Origin: Proteobacteria bacterium UBA5122
GTDB lineage: Bacteria > Pseudomonadota > Gammaproteobacteria > Tenderiales > Tenderiaceae
Length of the DNA stretch: 23,059 nt
Direction: 5' to 3'
NCBI GenBank assembly: GCA_002415485.1
Contig: DHYU01000057.1
Span: forward strand, 5,247-28,305
The notes under the pieces were generated by a model. It did no database searches, was not told the origin of the DNA, and was given only the letters and a program-made list of their open reading frames with translations. Below, in pieces: positions 15,286 to 22,405 of this stretch (within the stretch, counting starts at the first letter, position 1; the number at the start of each line of letters is the position of its first letter). The translations under genes and the position numbers were made by a program.

Positions 15286-16544
15286 TGGCCATGCTACGCC
15301 TGGCAATGCACTCCCTCTGGAACCGCCGCGTCACCGCGTTCCTGACCGTCCTGACCATCGCCGTCAGCGTATGTTTGCTGCTTGGGGTGGAAAAGATCCG
15401 CAATGATGCGCGCGCCAACTTCGCCAACACCATCGCCGGCACCGATCTCATCGTCGGCGCACGCAGCGGGTCCATCCAGTTGCTGCTCTACTCAGTATTT
15501 CGCATCGGCAATGCCACCAACAATGTGTCGTGGGAAAGCTATCAACACTTCGCCAATCATCGCAGTGTGGCCTGGACCATCCCGTTATCCCTCGGCGATT
15601 CACACCGTGGTTACCGCGTGCTTGGCACGGATCACAATTATTTCCAGCATTACAAATTTGCCAATGAGCGCCCGCTGAGCTTTGCGCAAGGACAGGCATT
15701 TGATGACATATTCGAGGCCGTACTCGGCGCCGAGGTTGCAAAGGCCCTCAATTATTCACTGGGACAAGAGATCATCATCAATCATGGCCTGGGCAAGGTT
15801 GGCATTACCCAACATAAAGACAAACCCTTTGTCGTCAGCGGCATTTTGGCCCCCACCGGCACCCCCGTCGATCAAACCATCCACGTCAGTCTGCAAGGTA
15901 TCGAGGCCATTCATATTGGCTGGCAAAACGGCATGCCAATGCGCAACCTCAAGATCACGGCCGATCAGGTAAGACAGTTGGAATTACAACCCAAGACCAT
16001 TACCGCCTTCATGGTTGGTCTCGATTCCAAACTGGCGACATTCCGTGTTCAACGCGACGTCAATGACTATCGCGCCGAACCCTTGCTGGCCGTATTACCC
16101 GGCGTCGCATTGCAGGAACTCTGGGGGTTAATGAGCATAGCCGAACGCGCCCTGCTGATCATCGCTGTGTTTGTAGTCATCAGCGGCCTGATCGGCATGT
16201 TGACCATGCTCCTTGCCAGCCTGAATGAACGACGCCGTGAAATGGCCATTCTACGTTCGGTTGGCGCACGCCCGATCCACATCTTTAGCCTATTGGTGAG
16301 TGAGGCCGGGTTACTTACCATCCTGGGGGCCGGCCTCGGCGTTGCACTCCTCTACAGCCTATTGCTGATTGCACAACCATTGCTAGAAAGCCAGGTCGGC
16401 CTTTATATTGATATCACCATGCTCAGCAGCTATGACTTACAATTAATTGGTTTTATCATCGGCGCTGGATTCATCATCGGCCTGATCCCGGCCCTGCGCG
16501 CCTACCGCCAATCACTCGCCGATGGCATGACTATTCGGATTTAA
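15285..16544 (+). CDS. FtsX/MacB-type ABC transporter permease
   Basis: The 419-residue permease has one N-terminal membrane helix (about 16-34), a large periplasmic domain (about 40-285) and three C-terminal helices (about 287-311, 335-363 and 386-404). The cytoplasmic loop after the second helix has NERRREMAILRSVGA, the coupling signature of the FtsX/LolC/MacB family. This topology is used for mechanotransmission (lipoprotein release, periplasmic work) rather than a classic solute channel, so how it contributes to metal uptake is unclear. The first base of its ATG is the last base of the ATPase stop. Homologous genes accompany ZrgA in Vibrio. Confidence 0.92.
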   Translation: MAMLRLAMHSLWNRRVTAFLTVLTIAVSVCLLLGVEKIRNDARANFANTIAGTDLIVGARSGSIQLLLYSVFRIGNATNNVSWESYQHFANHRSVAWTIPLSLGDSHRGYRVLGTDHNYFQHYKFANERPLSFAQGQAFDDIFEAVLGAEVAKALNYSLGQEIIINHGLGKVGITQHKDKPFVVSGILAPTGTPVDQTIHVSLQGIEAIHIGWQNGMPMRNLKITADQVRQLELQPKTITAFMVGLDSKLATFRVQRDVNDYRAEPLLAVLPGVALQELWGLMSIAERALLIIAVFVVISGLIGMLTMLLASLNERRREMAILRSVGARPIHIFSLLVSEAGLLTILGAGLGVALLYSLLLIAQPLLESQVGLYIDITMLSSYDLQLIGFIIGAGFIIGLIPALRAYRQSLADGMTIRI

Positions 16545-16555
16545 GGAGCTTGACC

Positions 16556-17068
16556 ATGATTCGCCTTCTCACCCGTCTCGCGCTCATCAGTAGCCTGGTT
16601 TTTATGCCGCTACTGCATGCCGAAGACAGTGAATACCTGGACACCTTCTGGGAAGATCTGGTCCCTGAAGGGGCCATTCAGCCCAAAGAATACAGCCTTG
16701 AAGAACTTCATAATTTGGGCGCGATCATAGAAGAACAAACCGATCCCACCGTCGGTCGGGCTGTCGTAACAGAACTCGCCGGGCAAAAAGTCAAACTCCC
16801 CGCCTACATCATTCCGCTCGATACCGATGCCAAAACCACGCGTCAGTTTTTATTGGTCCCGTTCTTTGGGGCCTGTATCCACGTACCACCACCACCGCCA
16901 AACCAAATTGTGTATGGCACCTCCAAAAAAGGTCTGGACAACCAGCTGTTCGATGCGCTCTGGGTCTATGGCACCATGGGCATCGAAACCATCAGTTCAG
17001 AACTGGCAGAGTCCGGCTACACCATGCGTGTCGATCGTGTTGAAATCATGGAATTGGAAGACTACTAG
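16556..17068 (+). CDS. DUF3299 secreted protein, last gene of the Zrg-type operon
   Basis: The 170-residue protein has an N-terminal signal peptide (MIRLLTRLALISSLVFMPLLHA). The mature domain has the DUF3299 core: PAYIIPLD, a FLLVPFFGACIHVPPPPPNQ block with a single conserved Cys and His, then YGTSKKG. It is probably periplasmic. Function in the family is not established; members commonly sit with DUF2796 proteins and LolD/FtsX transporters, as here. I chose ATG 16556, with AAGGAG seven bases upstream; a TTG at 16550 in frame is less likely. It is the fourth gene of the operon. Confidence 0.88.
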   Translation: MIRLLTRLALISSLVFMPLLHAEDSEYLDTFWEDLVPEGAIQPKEYSLEELHNLGAIIEEQTDPTVGRAVVTELAGQKVKLPAYIIPLDTDAKTTRQFLLVPFFGACIHVPPPPPNQIVYGTSKKGLDNQLFDALWVYGTMGIETISSELAESGYTMRVDRVEIMELEDY

Positions 17069-17269
17069 CCTCAGTTCATATTATTTAACAAATATTTATA
17101 CGCTAATTTTTATGACTCACTTTCACTGGGTTAATTAGACCTCAGCCCACGCCCGTCCTACGCCATACCGTATATACCTCTCATTTTTTGGCGCAATATC
17201 GATCAATTCGAGCACTAAAACAGCGGTTGCTTCAATCCTTTAAATAGCTAAGTTAGTTACTGCGGAATA

Positions 17270-17287
17270 GCCCGATCTCTATCGGGC
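17270..17287. repeat. Hairpin upstream of the stressosome operon
   Basis: GCCCGAT and ATCGGGC pair perfectly (7 bp) around CTCT, 49 bases before the RsbR start. No T-run follows on either strand, so it is not a typical terminator. It could be an mRNA leader stem or a protein site. The rest of the A/T-rich gap 17069-17335 holds no recognisable gene, and I could not call a convincing promoter in it. Confidence 0.5.
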
Positions 17288-17335
17288 CTGTATGGACATG
17301 CATCAAAACTATGCTTTATGAAGGGAGCCAGCACC

Positions 17336-18268
17336 ATGCCTATTTTTGGCGATAGAACCATTACCCCTGTCGAATGGCCACGATTAAAAGCCTTCGTCGG
17401 TCTAGAACCTTCCGATATTGAAATACTCAAAACGCTAGAACCTATTGCTGAGCAAGCCGTTGACCTCATTATTGACGAGATCTATGAAGTCTTTCTGCGC
17501 TTTGATGAGACCCATGTCTTATTAAAGCAAGAAGGCACCCTCGAACGCCTCAAGCAGGCGCAACGTAAATACTTTTTGGAGCTTTTCTCTGGAGACTATG
17601 GTGAACGATACCTGGCCTCTCGGTTACGCATCGGCGAGGTTCACCATCACGTTGGACTCACCCCTCAGTGGTACCTCACCGCCTATTGTCATTATTTGCG
17701 ACTATTCAGACCACATCTATTCAAAAACATGGATACCGAGCGTGCGTTGATTGCTCTTGATGCGCTGGAGCGCGTCATTGCGCTCGATCAAAGCCTGGCC
17801 ATCAGCACCTATGTTGCCGTCGGATCACAGGCCAAAGAAGATCTCATCTCACAACAGCACGCGGAAATCATCGAGATATCCACTCCCGTTGTGCAGGTGT
17901 GGAATGGGATTATCCTCGCCACCATCATCGGCACACTCAACAGCGAACGCAGCCGCTTGTTCATGGAGCGGCTATTGGAAAAGATTGTCGATACCCGCTC
18001 GTCCATCGCCCTTATCGATATCACCGGCGTCCCGGCCATAGATACCGCCACCGCCCAACATTTAATCGACACTATTAGTGCTGTAAGGCTTCTTGGCTCA
18101 CATGTCGTTATCACTGGGGTCAGCCCCGCGATCGCGCAAACACTGGTTCATCTCGGGATAGACCTGACCGGGGTCAATACGCGCGCATCTTTAGCAGCAG
18201 GGTTGCGCGTGGCTCTCGACATGATGAATCTTGAAGTCAAGGCAAGCGGTACTGGAAACAATCAATGA
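17336..18268 (+). CDS. rsbR: RsbR-type stressosome sensor: globin-coupled domain plus STAS
   Basis: Residues 1-160 of this 310-residue protein form a globin-coupled-sensor (protoglobin) domain. The motif RIGEVHHHVGLTPQWY contains the expected heme-ligand (F8) histidine at His103, and an Arg/Leu-rich helix follows. The C-terminal part (about 180-300) is a STAS domain. The phospho-sites of Bacillus RsbRA are matched: Ser203 (in GTLNSERS) replaces Thr171, and Thr237 (in GVPAIDT) matches Thr205, 34 residues apart as in RsbRA. In known stressosomes the N domains project as sensors from a STAS core shared with RsbS. Oxygen, NO or CO sensing is inferred. I chose ATG 17336, with AGGGAG eight bases upstream, over ATG 17318. 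The TGA overlaps the rsbS start as ATGA. Confidence 0.93.
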   Translation: MPIFGDRTITPVEWPRLKAFVGLEPSDIEILKTLEPIAEQAVDLIIDEIYEVFLRFDETHVLLKQEGTLERLKQAQRKYFLELFSGDYGERYLASRLRIGEVHHHVGLTPQWYLTAYCHYLRLFRPHLFKNMDTERALIALDALERVIALDQSLAISTYVAVGSQAKEDLISQQHAEIIEISTPVVQVWNGIILATIIGTLNSERSRLFMERLLEKIVDTRSSIALIDITGVPAIDTATAQHLIDTISAVRLLGSHVVITGVSPAIAQTLVHLGIDLTGVNTRASLAAGLRVALDMMNLEVKASGTGNNQ

Positions 18269-18669
18269 ACAGCGTCTACATATCCGTTCTCAAACTCAAA
18301 GAGGTGTTGATCGTCACCTTTCCACCGGACCCGGACGACAATGTCATCGCACGCATCCAGACTGCCGTACTGGAAAGAATGCAGGAAGAAGAAGCGCGTG
18401 GCCTGATTATGGATATATCCACCGTCGAAATTCTCGACTCGTATTTCGCACGGGTGATTGTCGAAACCGCAGAAATGGTTCGCATCATGGGAGGGAGAAC
18501 CATCATTTCCGGCATGAGACCATCCGTTGCCATCACCGCAACTGAATTGGGCATCGTATTACAAACCCTGGAAACAGCATTGAACGTTGATAGCGCCTTC
18601 GATCTGATCTATTCCAATCAACACACCATGATGTCGAATAACTATTTATTAGGTAGCTTTACATCATGA
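18265..18669 (+). CDS. rsbS: RsbS-type STAS stressosome scaffold protein
   Basis: This is a 134-residue single STAS domain. The phospho-acceptor serine is in ILDSYFAR at Ser59, exactly the Bacillus RsbS number and context (IDSF). RTIISGMRP and AITATELG follow as in RsbS. With RsbR it should build the stressosome core and hold RsbT until both are phosphorylated. The last 25 residues (Asn/Met/Ser-rich) extend beyond the usual STAS end. It overlaps both neighbours by four bases (ATGA), which suggests translational coupling and fixed stoichiometry. No other function fits as well. Confidence 0.93.
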   Translation: MNSVYISVLKLKEVLIVTFPPDPDDNVIARIQTAVLERMQEEEARGLIMDISTVEILDSYFARVIVETAEMVRIMGGRTIISGMRPSVAITATELGIVLQTLETALNVDSAFDLIYSNQHTMMSNNYLLGSFTS

Positions 18670-19118
18670 ACCAAACTCACATACCAACGATCACCACCAT
18701 GCCCCCCCTGCCCAGCACCCGCATCAACATCAACAGCGAGGCAGATATTATTTATGCCCGCAAACACGTGAGAGACATCAGCACCAAACTTGGTTTCAGC
18801 CTCACCGAGGTAACACGCATGGTCACCGCCGCCTCTGAACTTTCTCGCAACATACAACGATACGCAAAAACCGGCTGGATGCTATGGAGCGTAGAAGAAC
18901 ATCACTCACCACCGTATCTCGAACTACGCTTTGTAGATCAAGGTCCTGGGATAGAGAATATTGAACAGGCGATGACCGCTGGCTTCAGCACTGCAAGGAG
19001 CCTGGGCATGGGTCTGCCGGGCGCAAAACGCCTGATGGATGAAATGCAAGTCCACTCTTCATCAGAAGAAGGCACCACAGTCATCATTCGCAAGTATCTA
19101 CCACGGCCTCAAAAATGA
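18666..19118 (+). CDS. rsbT: RsbT-type serine/threonine switch kinase
   Basis: This is a 150-residue GHKL-fold kinase. The N box is AASELSRNIQRYA with Asn62, followed by DQGPGIENIEQAM (Asp91) and the RsbT-type lid GMGLPGAKRLMDEM (114-126). The first ~18 residues are a Pro/Thr-rich extension. In the paradigm, RsbT phosphorylates RsbS and RsbR on signal, leaves the complex and binds a downstream partner. The usual partner RsbU is absent; the next candidates are the fused ATPase-phosphatase and the GGDEF-EAL protein in the same operon. Starts and stops overlap as ATGA on both sides. Confidence 0.93.
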   Translation: MNQTHIPTITTMPPLPSTRININSEADIIYARKHVRDISTKLGFSLTEVTRMVTAASELSRNIQRYAKTGWMLWSVEEHHSPPYLELRFVDQGPGIENIEQAMTAGFSTARSLGMGLPGAKRLMDEMQVHSSSEEGTTVIIRKYLPRPQK

Positions 19119-20161
19119 GTGTCCATTACCTTCCTTCAGCATTCACAGAAATGCACGTTGAACTGACGTGGCGCATAAACATCACCTCAAAGGCAGACGT
19201 GGTTTTCGCCAAACAGAAAGTACTCAAGCAATGTGAAACGGTTACCAGAAACAAAACCTTTGCCAATGAAATTGCCATCATCACTACCGAACTCTGCAAC
19301 AATCTTGTTCATCACGCAAATGGTGGAATGCTTTTTATATCGATAGACCCACAAAAACAGATCACCATTACCACCAAAGATAAAGGTCCCGGCATACCAT
19401 CCATAGACATGGCAATGCGTGATGGTTTCTCCAGCAATGGAGGCCACGGACTTGGACTGGGAATCGTGAATCGGATTATGGACAAACTGGAGATTAACTC
19501 CATCCTAGAAGAAGGCACCAGCATCACCAGCTATCGTAACCTTCCCAACACCAATACAAATTCCACCGGTTATCGCTTAGATATAGGCTCTGCCACGCTC
19601 CCTCATCCAGATGCACCTGAAAATGGTGATGCCTATATCATCGACAAACAGGATGACAGCGTACTGATCGCATTGATAGATGGTATCGGCCACGGCCAAA
19701 AGGCCTGGAGTGCCGCACAAACCGCGATATACACCATTAATCAACACAAATCCGCCCCCCTTAGCACAATCATCAGACAGATTCATCAAAACAGCCTAGG
19801 AACCAGAGGCAGCGTCGCCGCACTAATGTCGTTCGATCTAAGTACAAAAACCGTTACCCATGCCGGCATCGGCAACATTCGCTGCCAACACTTTCAGTCT
19901 AGCGATCTGACGTCATATATCAGCCAACGAGGCACATTAGGAGTAAGAATTCCTCCCAATATCATCACCACCACAAACACCTATGACGATGACAGCGTAT
20001 TTATTTTGAATTCAGATGGACTAAGCCCTCACTGGTCTTGGTTAAATCACCCGCATATGCATCATCTATCCGCCGACAGAATCGCACAAAATATTCTCAG
20101 GACGTACAACCAGTATAGGGATGACGCATCCATACTTGTCATCAAACCGGCTCGAGGGTAG
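19115..20161 (+). CDS. RsbT-like ATPase fused to an RsbX-like PP2C phosphatase
   Basis: The 348-residue protein has two parts. Residues 15-145 form a second GHKL ATPase domain resembling RsbT: N box TTELCNNLVHHANGG with Asn63, Asp89 in KDKGPGIP, and the lid GGHGLGLGIVNRIMDKLEI. Residues 150-345 form a SpoIIE/PP2C-type phosphatase like RsbX: LIDGIGHGQKA (Asp189), RGSVAALMSFD, HAGIGNIR, NSDGLSPH (Asp301) and RDDASILV (Asp337), so the metal aspartates appear intact. RsbX resets the stressosome by dephosphorylating RsbS and RsbR. The fused ATPase could target it to the complex or compete with RsbT. It starts within the RsbT stop (ATGA); the output enzyme follows after three bases. Confidence 0.9.
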   Translation: MSVHYLPSAFTEMHVELTWRINITSKADVVFAKQKVLKQCETVTRNKTFANEIAIITTELCNNLVHHANGGMLFISIDPQKQITITTKDKGPGIPSIDMAMRDGFSSNGGHGLGLGIVNRIMDKLEINSILEEGTSITSYRNLPNTNTNSTGYRLDIGSATLPHPDAPENGDAYIIDKQDDSVLIALIDGIGHGQKAWSAAQTAIYTINQHKSAPLSTIIRQIHQNSLGTRGSVAALMSFDLSTKTVTHAGIGNIRCQHFQSSDLTSYISQRGTLGVRIPPNIITTTNTYDDDSVFILNSDGLSPHWSWLNHPHMHHLSADRIAQNILRTYNQYRDDASILVIKPARG

Positions 20162-20164
20162 AAC

Positions 20165-22330
20165 ATGAAGTCCTCAAACGATACCGCCAGCAACATCCCC
20201 CAAGAAGAACTCATCGACGCGCTCATGAGTGAACTGCAACAAACCAGTCTAGGTTTGATGGCGCTCACCATGGAGCTGGAAGACAGCCGCAATATGTATC
20301 AGGAGGTCTTTGATGGGGCATTTGATGGTATCTACCAGGCAACGCTCGATGGACAATACACAATGATAAACAGCGCTGCCGCCGAGATACTCGGCTATGA
20401 AAATCCTCTTGATGCCATCAACGCAATAAAACATATCGGAATCAATGTCTATGGCAGCCACCCATACTATGCCAAGCTAACCCACAAAGTTTTATCTGAG
20501 GGTGGTGTCAGAAACTATCGCAGCAAGATTATTCGTCCAGACAATAAAGAAGTCTGGATCAGTGAAAACATCCATCTGCTCCGTGGTGGCAATGGAGAGA
20601 TAAACGGTTATCAAGGAATGATGCGCAACATCAGCTCGGAGTGGCGCGCCGAAAAAAACCTGCAGCTGTTAGCCACCGTATTTGAACATGGCGCCGAAGC
20701 CATCATTATCACTGACAGAAAAAACAATACACTGCGTGTCAACAAGGCGTACACGCAGATAACGGGCCGCAACGAGTCTGATGTTTTAGGAAAACAGCCG
20801 TCCCTACTCTCATCCTCATGTCATGACGCGACCTTTTATACAGAAATGTGGCGCGCCATCGCAGCCAAAGGACACTGGCGCGGCGAAATCAATGACACGG
20901 CACAAGATGGGCGCCAGTTTAATGCCGAAGTCACGATTTCCGAGGTCAGAAACCCGGGCAAGGAAATCACCAATTACATCCTTTTGTTTAGCGACATCAC
21001 CGAGCGCAAGCTAATAGAGCAGCGCATGCATGATCTCGCGTACTACGACACCCTCACCCAGTTGCCCAATCGCAGCCTGTTTTATGATCGTCTGCAACGC
21101 GAGTTGCTCCGTGTCAAACGCGACCGCACCCTAAAAGGCGCAGTCGTATTTATCGACCTGGATAACTTCAAGATCATCAACGATAGCTTTGGTCATCGCA
21201 CTGGCGATGAGTTGTTGCGCACCATGGCTACACGACTCAAGGCGTCCACCCGCGAATCCGACACCGTTTCACGCCTGGGCGGGGATGAATTCACCGTCTT
21301 GATCACCGAGGCTCATACTCTGGCCGATATTGACATCACCACCCGTCGCATCCTGGAGGCGTTGGTCAAACCCGTCACCATCGACAACAACGAGTTGACC
21401 GTTACCGCAAGCTTGGGCGTGGCCATCTTCCCGCAGGATGCGACAGACAGCGATACGCTGATCAAACATGCCGACACTGCGATGTATCACGCAAAATCTT
21501 TAGGCAAAAACAGCATCGAATATTTTACCGGCGAACTGAACCAGAAGACCGTCATCCGCATGAGCACCGAACAACATCTTCGCCGCGCCATCGCACAAGA
21601 TGAACTGGAGGTCTTTTTCCAGCCCCAACTGCAATTCAGTAACCAAAGAGTCTTTGGCCTTGAGGCCCTGGTGCGTTGGCAACATCCGGAACGAGGCCTG
21701 CTCACCCCGGATTCATTCATTTCAATTGCGGAAGAATCCAACCTGATTCACAGCCTCAGCCATCAGATCGCACTCAAGGCCTGCATCCAGGCCAAAGAAT
21801 GGTTGAAACTTGGCTTTGAGTTTGGTCGCATCGCCCTCAATATTTCACCGCAACAATTTGCGCGCCACGACATCTATCGCATGGTGCGCTCCGCCTTGGT
21901 CGAAAGTGGTCTACCCGCGGAATATCTCGAACTCGAGATCACCGAATCTGCGATGATGACCCATCAAAAAGAGACTACTGAAACGCTCAAGCGCCTGCGT
22001 GATTTGGGCCTGGAAATTTCGATCGATGACTTCGGTACCGGCTTTTCTTCGCTCACCCACCTCAAACGCCTGCCGGTCAATCGTCTCAAGATCGACAAGA
22101 GTTTCGTGCTCGATATCCTCACCGACCAGGAGGATCGCGCCATCACCAATGCCATCATCAATCTTGCCCACCACATGGGGCTGGATGTCATCGCCGAGGG
22201 TATCGAAACCCAGGCCCACCTGACCACGCTCGAACAACTAGGCTGCAAGATCGGGCAGGGCTTTCACTTTGCACGGCCGCAAAACGCCGCCGCGCTCACC
22301 GAATACCTGTCCCGCCACGTGAAACGCTAA
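20165..22330 (+). CDS. PAS-PAS-GGDEF-EAL protein, candidate c-di-GMP output of the stressosome
   Basis: The 721-residue protein starts with a helical segment (about 12-45) containing LQQTSLGLMALTMELED. Two PAS domains follow (about 45-160 and 165-282), then GGDEF (about 285-450) and EAL (about 465-715). The cyclase signature is intact (RLGGDEF, 370-376), with an inhibitory I-site R363xxD366 five residues upstream. The phosphodiesterase has E500-A-L, EITES, DDFGTG (621-626) and EGIET (678-682), so both activities are possible. The N-terminal segment resembles the T-G-L/V-A-L-x-x-E-L helix I recall ahead of sensor domains in Rsb-associated proteins, so it may be the site where RsbT or the fused ATPase binds. 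The ATG at 20165 follows GAGGG, three bases after the upstream stop. No membrane segment is seen. Confidence 0.94.
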   Translation: MKSSNDTASNIPQEELIDALMSELQQTSLGLMALTMELEDSRNMYQEVFDGAFDGIYQATLDGQYTMINSAAAEILGYENPLDAINAIKHIGINVYGSHPYYAKLTHKVLSEGGVRNYRSKIIRPDNKEVWISENIHLLRGGNGEINGYQGMMRNISSEWRAEKNLQLLATVFEHGAEAIIITDRKNNTLRVNKAYTQITGRNESDVLGKQPSLLSSSCHDATFYTEMWRAIAAKGHWRGEINDTAQDGRQFNAEVTISEVRNPGKEITNYILLFSDITERKLIEQRMHDLAYYDTLTQLPNRSLFYDRLQRELLRVKRDRTLKGAVVFIDLDNFKIINDSFGHRTGDELLRTMATRLKASTRESDTVSRLGGDEFTVLITEAHTLADIDITTRRILEALVKPVTIDNNELTVTASLGVAIFPQDATDSDTLIKHADTAMYHAKSLGKNSIEYFTGELNQKTVIRMSTEQHLRRAIAQDELEVFFQPQLQFSNQRVFGLEALVRWQHPERGLLTPDSFISIAEESNLIHSLSHQIALKACIQAKEWLKLGFEFGRIALNISPQQFARHDIYRMVRSALVESGLPAEYLELEITESAMMTHQKETTETLKRLRDLGLEISIDDFGTGFSSLTHLKRLPVNRLKIDKSFVLDILTDQEDRAITNAIINLAHHMGLDVIAEGIETQAHLTTLEQLGCKIGQGFHFARPQNAAALTEYLSRHVKR

Positions 22331-22362
22331 GGCCGCTGCCCTACTCCGTCCCCGGGCTTTTC

Positions 22363-22371
22363 TGGTATCAT
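22363..22371 (+). promoter_or_regulatory. Candidate extended -10 promoter for folD
   Basis: TGGTATCAT (TG-N-TATCAT) lies 35 bases before the folD ATG in the 75-base gap after the GGDEF-EAL gene. The -35 region is poor, as is usual for extended -10 promoters. This would separate folD from the signalling operon. Confidence 0.35.
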
Positions 22372-22405
22372 TGCCCGCTTTTCCAGCACGGGATTTAAGC
22401 CGGTC

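Noticed and set aside
17190..17210. FNR-type anaerobic site near ATCGATCAA
   Set aside because: Only one half-site matches; the spacing to any TTGAT-like half is wrong.
17269..17300. Intrinsic terminator after the metal-uptake operon
   Set aside because: The stem is good but there is no T-run on either strand, and it is about 200 bases past the last gene; it was kept only as a hairpin.
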